Assembly (NCBI GenBank): GCA_002633005.1
Contig: NMRA01000232.1
Coordinates: 298,866-362,865 of the forward strand
DNA: 64,000 nucleotides
DNA from: Phoronis australis
Lineage: Eukaryota > Phoronida > Phoronidae
Direction: 5' to 3'
The translations under genes were made by a program, and so were the position numbers. Within the stretch, counting starts at the first letter, position 1, and each line of letters begins with the position of its first letter. The notes under the pieces are model-generated. The model saw only the letters and a list, made by a program, of their open reading frames with translations. It did no database searches and was not told the origin of the DNA. Below are positions 12,752 to 27,700 of the stretch, piece after piece.

Positions 12752-15700
12752 GTAAGAGTGAAACACATGTAAGATAGGCCAGTAAAAAACTTCTCATCTT
12801 GTTGACGTTCACCGCCAGAAATTTCTATAGCCTACTGCATTCATTCGTTTTTTTACCCGTAAAGCTGACCATTACCAGTTATTTGTGAACAGTTCTGTAC
12901 ACACGTTGCGACTTTTTGCCTGATGAGTCACATTTGTCACATTTTTCCTCGAAACTTATCCATTTTTTCTTGGTTTCGAAAAATTTATTTCAACTCTAAA
13001 TTTGTGTTGGTTGCCACAAAAGTTTATTAGCATCAGCACATTCTAGCGAAATCCCCCTTGTGTAGTCATAATCATCCACCATTTTTTATTCTACGGAATA
13101 CCAGATTATATGTACATTCTAAGGTTATTTCAAAACCATCACCATTATTAATAATGATATGAATTAGGCCTACTTACGAAATACTTTCTTTGTAGCAAAT
13201 GGAACAAACGAGTTATCGTCTTCAAACGAGAAGTTCCAAGAAGACATCATTATAATCACGATTGACTATACTATTGTGTCTGTCGTGGTTTTCGCCGCTT
13301 GCTACTTTCAGGTACGAATAATCCAATCTACATCTCATCTTAAACAATAATGTTGTCTCGAAATGTCGTCCTCTTTGAATGGTCGTTAAAACTCTTCATA
13401 TTTGTACGAACGATATTCATTCATTAAATTTGAGCGATCCAGTTTGCTAACTCGTGTCATCCTGAGTGATCTCAACCAGGTCATTGAGTATTTGAGAACG
13501 GACTCGCTAATTAATCGTTAACGGTAAACGTACAATCACAGTAAACATACATAGACAGAGCATGGCCATCATTAGTGAATTACCCGCCATTTACCAGTGT
13601 CTCCTCTCAAGTGGCAGCCGCCAGGTGGTGTTTGACAACCGTCAAGAACCACCCACAAGTGGCTACGTGACACATAAGTCCCCGCCCGTACCCAGACGAA
13701 GAGCCCAGCACGGCCCCGAAACAGGCTAGGTTCTCAAATTTAACCAGGCCCCCGATAGGTAACAATTTTTATTTCTAGACTATGTAATGGCGCCATAAAT
13801 GAACATCCATTCCACAACTATCATTGTATCAGCATAAGGTATTAATATTGTCAATGTGATGCATGAGAGAGCGCGTGAAGTGCAACGTTATGTGCATAAA
13901 TAAGACCGTGCTTCAGATACTCTGTACACGTATTTCAGATTGTGTGTTCGGTGACCGCTTGTGAACGGCAGGTATACAAACTTAGAAAAAAATTCTTTGC
14001 CAGCATTTTACGACAAGATATCGGATGGTTTGATGAGAACCAAAGCGGAGAACTCACCTCTCGACTAGCAGGGTATGTACCCCTTAGTGAACGTAAACTG
14101 CTCATGTTAAATTGATAGTAAGCATTTAATACCACACCAAACCATGATTTAATCAACTACAACAATGTCACTTAAAGCTTGAATAAACAATGTTCTGCCA
14201 CCGTTGCCTATCCTCAAATATTTGGAGCCTGTTAACATCTTGCGAAGCCTGGCTACCAAGGTAAGCGTTAATAACGTTTTGGGCGAGATACTAGGAGACT
14301 GTTGAGAAAGACCGCTCCACTTGAAACATAGGGGGCGCGCTTTGTGAAACTCCTGGTGAAATGAAAGGGCCCAACGCATTCCCGTTTCGATTTTTTAACT
14401 TTGATTGACCTGGCATCACATTTGTAGCATTTTATTTTCAGAGACCTGGAGCGCGTAAAAGAGGGAATCGGCGACAAGCTTAGCATGTTAGTGCAGACGG
14501 CAGCAACATTCATTGCAGGATTTGCCATCGGCTTCTGGAAGTGTTGGAAGCTCACATTAGTTATGATGTCAATGACACCACTGTTGGCATTTTGCGGCTT
14601 CTTCGCGGGAAAGGTGCAATTAAATTAAGTTCGAGTCGTTATGAAAAAATCTTTCAAGCCAAATCGTTAACCCGGCGAAGCGGTTGGGTTTACGTCAATT
14701 TAACTGGTGACTGCTCCTAATTGAAAAGACCAAATTTACAGTTTTTGTAACACGTGCTCAAACTAGCCATGTTAAAACTGCTAATATAAACTCGTCTTTA
14801 GTAAAAATAACGTCTAATTTTGATCAGGGGAAACCTTTTCTATCTTAACGTAGACTGAAATCGGGCTAACATAAGATCAGTTTGTCTTAGCCTAGATTCA
14901 AGAACTATTTTAGGACCACCGGAATATTTTTAAGTTAAGACCGAAACTTAACCAGCTACGCAGTAGGCTTAAGATAGGATTTTTGATCTAAATGACCGAA
15001 AGTTACGAATGCCATGGTCGTAAACTGTTGACGAACTAATTTCATTCACATTTTTCTCGATGTTTTACATTCTAATGGCCCTCAAACAATGTCAGATTGA
15101 AGATCGTCTGCTTTCGATTTGAGAACCGGCAAAGCACCGTAGAGACAAAGCAATGCGGGGGGGGGTCGACTTACCTGTTGATCTGAAGTGATGTTTTCCA
15201 GCCATACCGGGGTCTTCGCTTATTGAATGATCTCAATTGAATTGACTAAACCCCCACTCAGGATTTTAAGACCAATATTATACTTGAACCTGATTTCAAC
15301 ATCACCTCGCGTAGCCACATGCATTCGCAACAGGTGGCGAAAGTGTAGTTGAATCCCCTCCTATGCGACAAATTTCTGTCTAAGACCAGAGACCAAAAAC
15401 GACTTTTCATGAAACGGTTCTTTCTGAACTCAGTCTTAATTGAGACGAATTTTTGATCATATGCCTTACATGTAAGCTATTGAAATGCACTGTCCCCATT
15501 CACCCGTTGTAAAACTGACATTAATCTGTTGGAGAGAAAATTTCTGGGATTGAGAAGAACCAAAAATTCTTTATTGCTAAAGACCAAGGATAGAGATGAT
15601 TGGCTCGTCTCACTGAGTCACTGGCACTTTATGTGTCGATCTGTAAATTCTTCCAATTCAAGGATGTGAAAGTAAATAGTAAGTGGTCTATTTTTGACCG

Positions 15701-18700
15701 ACATCAAGCATACGCTTGCAGAATTTTGCAAACGAAAACATTTTACGGTGATCCACACATTGTATATTACAGTGAACGTTGTGTCGGTCCGCAATATATT
15801 GTTTGAATTGGCAATAATGTGTGTACGTGTATTTGTGCAGTTCATGTCAAGTTACGCTAAGAAAGAGGCCGAGGTATACGCAAAAGCTGGTAGTATCGCC
15901 GAAGAGGTCTTTTCATGCATAAGGACGGTGGTGTCTTTTCGAGGACAAGAAAAAGAAATAAAAAGGCAAGTCGTTTCTTCCGTAGAACTAACTTAGTTTT
16001 GGAAATTTTTCATATGTACTTTGTGTCTATGAATGTCATTCAGATCTTACAGCACTTGCATGGACAAGACTTTTTATCGAGCTTACTAACATATTTGGAG
16101 CTTTGTCAAAACACCCGAGAAATCTCCAGACCTGACTTTCATTGGTGATGAATTATGCAGTCTGCCACGAATCCAGAGGGGGAGGGTTCAGAGGGGTCTG
16201 GACCCCACCCTGCTCTGTCACGTTTTACATTTTTGTAATTCTCAAGCATACCCTATGTTTGTTGCTAGATTTTCGTGTCACAATACCAACATTATACAGT
16301 GAGTATCAACACAGCGATGCTGATAGAGCCTGATTGATGCATAAGGTTAATTGATTGTTATGATATAAGTTCTAATATCTCTGTTTGTGTACGGAATTTC
16401 ACAGGTACTCTAAGAGTGTGAAAGAAAGTCAGAGATATGCCATTAAGCGCGTCCTTGTTTCGTCCATCGGATTCGGCCTACACTACTTCATTATATATTT
16501 ATCTTATACTCTGTCGTATTGGTATGGGTCAACTTTGGTGGCAAAGAGCGAGATCACCCCTGGAACGGTATTCACGGTATGATGTGGAAGAGGTCAATTT
16601 TTGTTTACATGTGCGAATTTCAGTAATAATTTCAATTTTGTTTCGTTATGTGATTTCAAAGAGATATGTCTTCCTTACAAACAATCGCAAATTGTTAGGC
16701 ACCTAATCTCATTAACATAAATGCTCCACACAATTGACATGTTAACGCTGTTACAGTTTTCATTCGTCATTTCGTTGTCTTTTCATGCACTTTTTGCGTT
16801 TGTTCATGAAATTCGGAAACATCCTACTTTTTTACAGCCCTTCATGCAAAAATGGAACATTTTGTTTTACAGAACAATTCATATAAGTGCTGAAAGTTTC
16901 ATGTGCACCCAATCAACCGTTACTGAGATTTGATATTCCAAAGTTGGCCGAATTGGGAATTTTTTACGGTCCTACATAGCCTTAAAATTCAAGGCAAATA
17001 TTCTAATGTTATACAGGTGTTCTTCTGCGTCCTGGTTGGATCATTCTCTCTTGGCGGCATAGCACCGAATCTATCACAGCTTACAGCGGCCAAAGCTGCG
17101 TCAGTCAAGTTGTTCGAAATAATTGACAGGGTAAGAGAAGCCTGAAAAAACCAAAAGAAGGTAATGCAGTTCTTGCACTATGTTTACGTCCTTAAGAGGT
17201 AACGTAATTGAAGTTTTTGTTATAGAGGTTTAAAGGTATGAATAAGCACGTAAAATGAAATCTAAGCAAAACTCTGATTGCAGATATAATATTAATATGA
17301 TATTAAATGTCGAACAAACTAAAATACCAGTATTTGTTATTTTGGATGTTCATCGGTTTGTTTTCTGTTACTTTCGTAAGCGTATTCCGGCCGAGTTTTA
17401 GACTATTAGTGAAAAGGTTTACTATCGTTTCAGGAACCTCCAATTGATGCTAGCGCCCCCAACGGTGAAAGTATAGAAAACGTGAAAGGAAATATTGATT
17501 TTGCTTACCTCAAGTTTAGCTACCCCAGTCGTCCTCTTGTTAAGGTACTCAATTAGTTGTTTTCAGATTTTTTCCACTTGGATTTTTATTCCTCCATAAA
17601 ATGTTGTCCAGGTGTACATCATATCACAAGGAAAAGTCGTTTTTGAGTATCTGGACGTCCTGAGCACATGTCACACAGAAACTGCAAACTGCAAGCCGCT
17701 AGGGTTTTCGCCATTTTGAACACGGATATCATTTTGCAGCGTCATGCAGTTTGTCGTGAAAGTTTAGCAGTTGAAACAACACATTTAATCTTCAACTGTG
17801 TGAGAGCAAAACGGTTTATCTCGAATTACAACTTGAAAACTACAGTTTAAAAGCACAGCATAATTTGCCGAGAAACTATTTTCAGATCCTGAACGACATG
17901 GACTTCACTGTGAAAGCTGGCCAAACCGTTGCGCTGGTTGGACCTAGTGGTTGCGGAAAGTCAACAGTAGTGAACCTCCTTCAGAGGTTCTACGACCCTA
18001 CTGAAGGCCAGGTAAAATCATTCCAATTAACAGCACATGTAAAAAGGTCAATGCTTATTTTCGAAATGTGAAACTGATGTTGCGGAAAGGAGATTCCCTT
18101 TCTATCTAATAAACCATTGTGGAATGTTTAAAATATTTTCGCGTTGCATCTGCATTTTTGTAAGTACTATAGCAGTAGTTTTTTTAATACTACTGCAATA
18201 TTAGGAAATTCATACATTACAGATTTTGTTGGACGGGGAAGATATAAAAACCATGGACATCAAATGGTTAAGAGATCAAATTGGTGTCGTGTCGCAGGAG
18301 CCAGTGCTATTCGGATGTTCTATTTCTGAGAATATCCGTTACGGACGCTTGGATGTGACGGAAGGCGAAATACAGGAAGCGTCTAAAGCAGCAAATGCTC
18401 ACAGTTTCATCCGAAACTTGCCACTGGTATTATCGCTTAAATATGAATGCATTCCCAATGTCCTTCACGATGTGGTTGTTGTCTTATTCTTTTCATCACT
18501 AGACACATGTTAAAATTATTCTCGAATAACGTAACTACTTGACCTTATTCCACCATTCTTCACTGGACATCTCGTCAAAATTGGATTTTACTGATGTCTA
18601 GTTTACATTTTAGGAATTGATATCACGGTGAAACTTGGACAAAAAGGATTCCGCATTAAAACAGCTAAAACATCCTTTAATATCAAATCAATAATGCGGT

Positions 18701-21700
18701 CACATGTTCATGTCTTCAAGCAAAGGCTGTCAGAGGTCTAAACGCACAGACTACTGACACATGACAGCGTTTTCCCGTTCAGTGACTTTACCAGACCAAG
18801 GAGGTTCTGAGTGTGTGATAACAGCTAGCTTCTTTGTTAACTGCCAAGCACACTCTTTTGTCTGTTACGACAACAAGCAGGGCACTTATCTACCAGGCTT
18901 ATTACAGACCACGTGTGAACACAGTCAAACTCAGAGTGAATCGGTGTATTCGGAAAGAATAGATTGTAGTAACTTCGGTTGCAGTTGGGCGATTTTGGCG
19001 ATTCAAAAACTGAACACGATCACCATTTGACGAAGATTTCAGAAATGCTATTGGTTTATGTTCAAATATGTTATAACTTAACTTTTATTTTTAACAGCAC
19101 AGCCCACTCAGGGTAAATAGGATCTTATTGGAGATTAGAGAGCTGGCCCTCCAAACATGAATGCCAGAATGGAGTTATTCAGTCGTGTAAGATATTGGCT
19201 ACAGTGGTAAACTTCCCAACTTGTTGTTGGGCTATAGAATCGAACGAGTTGGGAGCAACGGGAAAACGCCGTAATGTTTAACGTCAACTAAACGTGGTTA
19301 ATCACAATCGGTAAAACAAAAACCTTCCCTTAGAAACGCACACCTTTGAACCTGTTACGCATCAAAAATTGCATTAACGTGGCTGTAGTTTTTCTCATTG
19401 TACGTCTGCAGGGCTATCAAACCCTGGTTGGTGAACGTGGCACTCAACTGTCTGGTGGTCAGAAACAGCGGATCGCCATAGCCCGAGCGCTGGTGCGTAA
19501 TCCGAAGATTCTTCTGCTCGATGAAGCTACGTCAGCGTTGGACAGGGAGAGCGAACGGACAGTACAAGATGCGTTGGATAAGGCGAGTGAATTCTTGGAA
19601 AAATAAGAACATAAAGGAGAACCTTTACACTGCAAATTCCAGATGTCTACGATGAAACCGACTCTCGCCTAAGGAATGCAAGAATGTTCGTGCTCATGCA
19701 ATATACCATAGGTTGATCACTCGATCTCCGCTTAGTTGTTAAAATAGTGTAGGTGACCTGATGGTTGCCTTCTGTGATGTAGCGAGATAAAGAATTTAGT
19801 CACTACCTGCTTCCCAAGAATACCGAACTGTGTAAAAATGGGTCAGAAACAGCGGTAGAGCTGGTAGCAAAGGCCGATTTAGTGAATTCTTTCCGACTTC
19901 GTGGCATAAAGTATGCAGCGCTCATTTTGAGAGCGGCATGAAAACGTATCTTGGAAACTGCCCAACAACATTTCCCTTGAAAGAAACAGCAATAAATACT
20001 CCACGGCGGGGGGTAGTGAAAACAATAACTTGTTTTCGCTTGACCAGAACCAAGCCAACCTGAGCAATTTTGAGGATAATGCCACTTCACAATCACCTGT
20101 TCTGTCGACTCACTTAACGCACACTATGCTAAGACAAAGTCCAGAATATTATTATTCACTTTCTACAAAATTGTGGTGCATTACTATCAAAATTCGTTGT
20201 TAAATTACGATCATTTTCAGAAAATTGCGGTGAAATCCCAGTACAGTCGAAATCTCGCCGACAGATGCGTAGCTGACGGTCTCGCAATCGTCGATAGTGA
20301 GGGCATCTTGAATTGTTGAATAAGAATACAGTTTCGACTCAACAAATTACCTGAAATCCTCCTTAAATGTTCCAAATAGCGTCTCTAAGATTTTTAAGTT
20401 CTTGTGGAGCCTGGATTAACTGCAGATTAAGTCAAAATTTGCGATAGATTGTAGCCCGCAGCACGAGAAAAATCTCTGGAGGAACACACGTTGTTGTCAC
20501 TTGACGTTTGTTTTGAAGTTTGTGTGCGTGTGTGTGTGAGAGAGAGTAAGCGTGCGTGTATTTGTCATCAGAGTTCATTTGCCAGAGTAAATGCGATGTA
20601 ATGATTTAGGTCATTGTAACCGAGAAAATTAACTCAAGCAGTAAAATAGAGCCTGTTTTAATATTTAGCTTAGCACTTGCTGGTCTCATCTGCTAAAAAA
20701 CGTTCGAGAATTGTTTCGGTAAGACCGATATGTCACTCAGTGAGTCGCCGGGTGAGTGGATGCGTGACTGTACTGTACTATTTTCCGGAAGATTCGGGGT
20801 GTAAGGGTGCGAATGTGTTCACGATCAGTGGGTCATTTTGACTTTAAAAACACCAATTATGATTAGTTAAATAATTTCTCTTAAAATAATGCAAAAGTTT
20901 TTTACGGTATTAGAAACTTTCGAAAATTAGTGCTAATATTTACTTCTTGCCGTTTCGTGAATAGATAGTTCCCGACTAAACGTCTTCGATGACAGCCGGT
21001 ACATTATGCGTGCTACACTGATCGATTTTTTTATTAGTCTTCGATTCACGGTTTTCACGTGTATAAAGAAGTTTGGATTCCTGTTGAGGCCGGAGAAGAC
21101 CTGTACCGGAAAGATACAATGCGCCTGTTTTCAAAGTCCAAACCATAGTGTGGCACATTCTTCGCAATAGCAGCAAAATTTTGCGTTCTTTTTGAATCGC
21201 GGCGTAAGTTTGAAGTGTATACTGACATAACGGTGAGGCTCGTGGTATACAAATTAAGGACTGTCGGATCTTTCAATTGATAAATTGGAGACGTTACTGT
21301 AGAATTTTAGAACTGTAGGTAAGGCATTTTTCGCATGTAGTTCATGGGCTGGGCGCTTACTTTAGCGAAGCCTGAAAACGCGTGGGGGCACTTATAGGGA
21401 CATGGGCGGCGCTTATTAGGGCGAATAGCGGCAGAATTATATACAGCAGCGTAGTTTATAGCCAGCCAGCTAGCTGTATGAAGACTGTACATAGCTTTGT
21501 ACCAAGGCTGCGTAGTTTAATGCACACAAATCACACGTCGTGCAAACCAATCGGCCATTCCACATACGTTAATCAATCCCAATAGCCTTTGCACACCCTA
21601 ATTTCCGGACATGCGCAATCGTTAAATCGATTCGGTTGCAACTCCGCTATTGAGACGAGTGTGGGCCTCAGGGTTGGGTACATGGCAAGAAACACTTGAA

Positions 21701-24700
21701 TTATGCCCTCTTATTAATCATCAGGTTGTTCACGAGAGTTTGTTTCAAGTGTTCGATGGTTTCTTTCAAAAACATAGACGTGCAGACTTTTGGATTTACA
21801 AGTGGGTAGCATTTATGTTGCATTCTTCAAATTTCACGGATGTGTGTTATGAGACTTGCGTCTTACTTAAGTAATTTATTTATATTGGCTTGCATTTCCA
21901 CAGGCGAGCCTAGGTCGAACAACCATCATAATTGCTCACCGTCTTTCAACCATCAAAGATGTTGACACAATTTTCGTGATCGAGGCAGGGGAGGTGGTGG
22001 AGACCGGAAACCACGTGGAGCTGATGGACAAGAGAGGTGTCTACTTCGACCTTGTAACTTTACAAGAGAAGCAGCACGAATCTAAGGAGACGCTCTATGT
22101 TACTCAGAAACAAAGTAAATGTCTTCGAGTTCGATATCTTTCCGCTAATGCGAAATACGCCCGTCATTCCTCGGTCCAAGGCAACCGAAAGTTACTCCAC
22201 ACTTGACCAAATTATCGACTATTTTTTAATTTGAAAGTTTATTCAAAGCTGCCACGTTTTCTTTATGAATAACTCATATTGTTTAAAAGACAGATCACAA
22301 GGGCGTCCTATAAATCGTGTTACAAGGAATTAGCGAAATATTAACGACCTCATAGTTGAAAACCGTTGTTTGGATTCATGTTTTGTCCGTAAATCCTTTT
22401 TTATTACGCCGACTTAGTATTCCTAATTACAAAGGAGAGAACCATTGACCGAAAGGAGTTAACTGATTGATCTCCTCTAAACTGATTTGTTCCAGTTTGA
22501 AATGTGCGATCATTTCAGCTTAACCTAATTTACTCTAGGTGGCTTTTATTACGGCGTAACAGGCGGCCTATCTTCATTCTCGTCGGACGGCATGCGGGAG
22601 CTGTATAAATCAAACAAAACCATCGGTCCCGGACAGTATTTTCCACTTAAAGTGCATGTAATTTTCATCCGAATAGAGTTGCTTGATTTCTATAACTTTA
22701 CATTCTCTCACACTAAAGTATCAAAAACAAAAATGTAATTATCATCTCTCTTTTCAGGGTCCGTCGATGTCTTTCGAAGTCATCGATCCACGGCATTTGG
22801 CTCAACATATCAGAGATCAAACCCGTTAGGAGCAAATTCTATTATCCATCTCCAGGCTGGAGCTGAAGAAGACATTCACTCTCAACATCAAGAAGATAAT
22901 GTAAGATAAGTTTTTAACATGATCGTCCTAGCAAAATTCTTGCTTATCATGAACATATATAGGTTAAAAAGACGCTACATTTATACAGCGTTCACATGCT
23001 GTTTGATCAAAAGGCGGATCGGACGCCGGACCCTCTGTTAACAAAAACTTCACATGTGAACGCTCGCCTTCCCATCTTGAGAATTTTACTTTCCAATGAG
23101 GCAACTTACGACTAGGCTCTGTTTTCCCCATGCTTTTGATACGCGATTGGACAGAATGATAGTGATAATCTGCGCACTGAACTTTTCTACGACATCGTGC
23201 AGATACTTAATTCGTTATTTGTTATCCAGGTTTATTTTTCCCAACAATCGCCTGGTGAGCACTTAATTGCACACGGATGATGTCGAATATCAAACATTGC
23301 CATACACAAAACGTACCGAAAGTGGCGTTGATGAAGTGATATCCCACGAGACATTATTCTGCGTATCCACCTTCCATATCAGTCGATACGCGGAATAATG
23401 ACCAGTGGGATATTTCTTCATCTACGCCAATCGACGTACGTTTTGTATTTATTCCATACGCTTCGAATTCCTACGTTTCTTTCATTTTTTCGGCAGATTT
23501 TTTAAATACTTCACTCAGACTGTTCACATTATATATGTGTGTACTTGCGCGTTAGTTTGCAAGTTTCCTCTGATAAAGAAACAGTTTTAAATGTAACGAT
23601 TTATTACTTGAAAAGAGATAACAATGATGAAAACAACAGTAACTGAGCATTGAATTTGTAACTTCTCCTGAAAATAGTTAAATAACAACAATATTTGATA
23701 TTGTAGTTACCGAAGAATCGGCGCCTGAGTTGCAGACGATATCATATGTCACATAATTAACAGTCCTGTTCCAGATGTTACGACTGGGAACTGATGTCAA
23801 GTGTCATTTACACTGCTAGATTTGTATTTTTGGAAACTTTAATGATCGAACCGGCTAACGACGTCGAGTCGACATTGACCTACCTTTTGAACTTTCCATG
23901 TCAGAGGTCACTGCTGAAGTAGTGTGGGAGGTGAATACGGAAAACATTATTACATAGCCGTATTGTACTCGACTGATTCAACGCGTATGGAATAGGAACT
24001 CCCCACGGGAATGTCTTCACGACAAAAAAGAAAAATCTAAAAGATTGAGAGAAGGGAATATCTGGACAAGAAACTTATTTTCAGTTTACGTTTCATCAAA
24101 TCAAAATCATATATGGTGGAACTACATGGGAGACCTGGTTACTTGGTCGTTTTAACGCCTTCTTAAGCATCTCTCCCGGGGTATACTACGTCAACGAATT
24201 GTCTGACAATGAGACACTTGATCCACAAGGCCGCCATGTACACTCACCTTCTTTTATTTTAGGAACCCGTTGATGATGTAAACTACTGCCAAATATTCGC
24301 TCTCAACAAGCCCGAGAAGTGGTACATTGTGATTGGCTGTTTCGCCAGTATCATTATGGGGGGTACTATGCCGGTGTTCTCCATTCTATTCAGTGAGCTT
24401 GTAAAGGTAATATGTTTATAGTATTTAACATTCTGCACTCAACGATACAGGCCAACATTAATGATGCTCCTTTCAAACCTAGTAATCATCCCAGAAGAGA
24501 TGCTGTTTCAACCACAGCCGGTGAAAAAAGATTTACAGGTCCTGCATTCCTTCCTTTTACAACACTGCTTCTCAAAGTAAACGTACCTATAATCAAACAA
24601 TCAACTCGTAACTCAGAGGTATTTATTAAATGTAGACCTTGGCCTGATTATACAGTTTATAATACAAGTTTACAAAAAACTGAAAAAATCTCTGATTTTA

Positions 24701-27700
24701 GCACCGTTGCTCGGCCTTGAGACATAGAGTGTAAGTATTTTTAATTGACCATGAACGGTACTTTGAAGTAATGACTTTCCATTAATACATAGACTTTTTT
24801 TGTATATGTTCTTCACCATCTCTTGGTCGCTAATGTAGTTGTAAATTCTGTGGTTTCCTTGCTTGGTTTCCTTGGTTGACCGATGTTCTACAATCCATTG
24901 CAGTAAGATCCTACTACGAATCTCCAACACTAAGGTCAATTGTCATCCAATTTTGCTCTGCAACGAGAGAAAAAGGAATAAGAATCAGAACACCCATCAG
25001 ACAGGCTATCATATTTATCTACTCAGGAGAGTTAGAACTCCACGCGAATAATCACTGCGTCACATTCCCAGTTAGTTCAACAGGCCTTACATTTCGCATT
25101 TTAGGTGTTCACTGAACCGAAGGAAGAAATGCTTAAAGAATCTGTGTTTTGGAGCCTTACGTTCCTGGGTCTTGCTGTTGGTTCGGGCGGTTCACAATTC
25201 CTTATGGTAAACATTTGATGAGTGCGTAAATTTGTCCCTTCAGAGATGTAGTAAGATTTTATGATTTATTCCACGATATTCCCACTTAGATACAGGTCAT
25301 AAGAAGAAAATCGCATTGACTATTCTTATCATTTGTTACCACTGGCGTATCAACCGAGGTCCAACTTTCAAGCAACCACGTCACATCTGTAGCCTGTTTT
25401 CCCTCTTTCTATTTCCCTCGTTTTCATTTTACCTACGTAAATTTTCCTGTTTTTTTGTTTCCAATGCATTTGCTTATATTATTGAACTTCAAATCTCTTC
25501 TCGTCCTTGATGGTGCCTTAAGCAATGTAGCAGTGGAACATCCTGAATTAAACGTTGGCCTTTGTATTGTGAACATCGCGACCTTTGTAGAATTATCTAC
25601 GGAATGGTGTTTAATGACATACACATAAGTTGAAATTTGACATGTGACCAGTGTGTTCATAGTGAAATTTGAAATTAAGATAATTTCAAAGTAAGTTTAT
25701 TTGAAGCTAAATTAAATGCGAATTAAATGATCTTAATCAAAACTTGATTCGTGTTTTGGCAGCAATTGATGTTTGGAATATCTGGCGAAAAGCTGACAAC
25801 GCGCCTTCGACAAAAGACATTCGCTAAAATAATCCAGCAGGATATCTCTTGGTTCGACGATTCCCGACATTCAACTGGAGCTCTGACCACAAGGCTTGCG
25901 ACGGACGTTCCAACTGTTCAGTCAGTACGTCACCAACAATATTGCTCGATCACACACCACACTCGTTGGACCCCAAGTGGTGTGCCCTTCAGTGTGAAAA
26001 GCAAACGTCATCATTATATAAACATGGCTTATCAATTCAGTTTTACTTGAATTATCGTAAGCATCAGAGGGTGCGTTGTAAGTCAATAAGGGCAACAGAA
26101 CTGAGACAACGGCAGCACTTGATTTCACTTGGTCAAAGGACTTGGAGTGTAAGCCAGAAGTAAACATACTTTTAGAATCAGATGTCTTAGCCGATTGACC
26201 CGGCGTAACATGTCTGTAGATAACTATTCACAGATACGCTGAGAAGGTAATTCAGCATCCCTTGAAACAAAACTTTGCTGAGGTCGCCTATACGTTAAAG
26301 TCATGGTGTCTCGGGGGTGTAACGAACACATGGGTTGATGAAACAAGTCAAAACTACCTGCGGACATATCTACATGTAGCACTCATATATCTCGTTCTAT
26401 ATGCCATTTTGTCAAAAAAACCTCTGGCGAAAACTTGATGCCGTGATTTGAAAAATCGAAGCCCGAAAGTAAACCGACCAAATTTCGTAATTTTCAACAC
26501 ACACACACTGACCTGGATTTTACTTGACTGAGCCATTTCAAAACGAGGACAGTTGTCGATGGTTTCAAGTAGCAGAAGGAAAACAGACAACGGATTCATT
26601 TTGCTTGGCCTTTTATTGACAAATTTATTTAATTTGAGATTACGATCTCTAGTGGCATGAGGACACCTGAACATATCGGTGGATAATTATATCATGACCC
26701 CGGGTGCTTAGTAACAACAGTGAAGGTAGAACGTTCCTAATTTCATTAAAAACTCTTACTCGACAAAACGTTTAGCAAAGCCATTACACGTGAGTAACGC
26801 TAAGTTCTGTCTGGGCAGAACCGGCGAAGTGGATCAAGTGCAGCCATAGTCACAACGCCGCCTGTATGACAAAAGTGACAGGCTGTGAAATGACAATGAC
26901 ACGCAGCGCAGAATGCACGTCAGTGCGCATGCCCCAGTTTGGATGTTTGTCAGGAATGAACCGGAAGTATAATGAATCGTTTTGTTGTTTCATTTCAACC
27001 CTTGTTATCTTAAATCAATAGCAAAACTCGAAATATCGCGGAATGCCGAGATTTCGTCTGTTCTTTTTGTTTCAGCAACCGCAAGTCACAAAGACAGTAT
27101 ACTGATGCATTTCTCAACATCACTGAACAAATCGGAAAGTCAGAATGTTACTTCTTTCTTTATATCGATGAACGAGAGGCCATGTTACTCGATCATTTCT
27201 CAGTGCTGCCCCCGGAGAAAACCTACAGTGATGAAAACTCTATTACCAGAAATGATGAACCAAAGAACCTATCTCTGCCCGAGAATAGTCGTTTGTCATG
27301 TATTACAAGAAGGCAAATAATTGAATTTTGCGCCTTTATGACAAGTGCAAAACAAAATTTTGCAATGTTCTTGTAAAAAAATAAGCCTACAAGAAATATT
27401 TTATAGTTCAAATGTAATGGTGCCAAATATACTTCACAGGCCACTGGAATGAGGCTGGGTTTCATTCTACAAGGTATCTGCAGCATCACTGCCGGTTTAA
27501 GCATAGCCATCTGGTTTGGTTGGATACTAGGCCTGTCTCTTGCCAGCTGCACTCCAATCCTCATCATAGCAGGTGGGAACTTGAATAAAACGAACAGGGC
27601 ACACTTGCTGCAGTTGTCGTTTCAAAAGAGCATACACTGTGAAGTGGCGTAAATACTGAGGAATATCGTTGCATCTCCCTTCCCCTTCGCCCCAGATTTG

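Noticed and set aside
25925-26163. Open reading continuing past ABC exon 16
   Set aside because: The homologous protein resumes precisely at 27440; the extension is intron read-through without family similarity.
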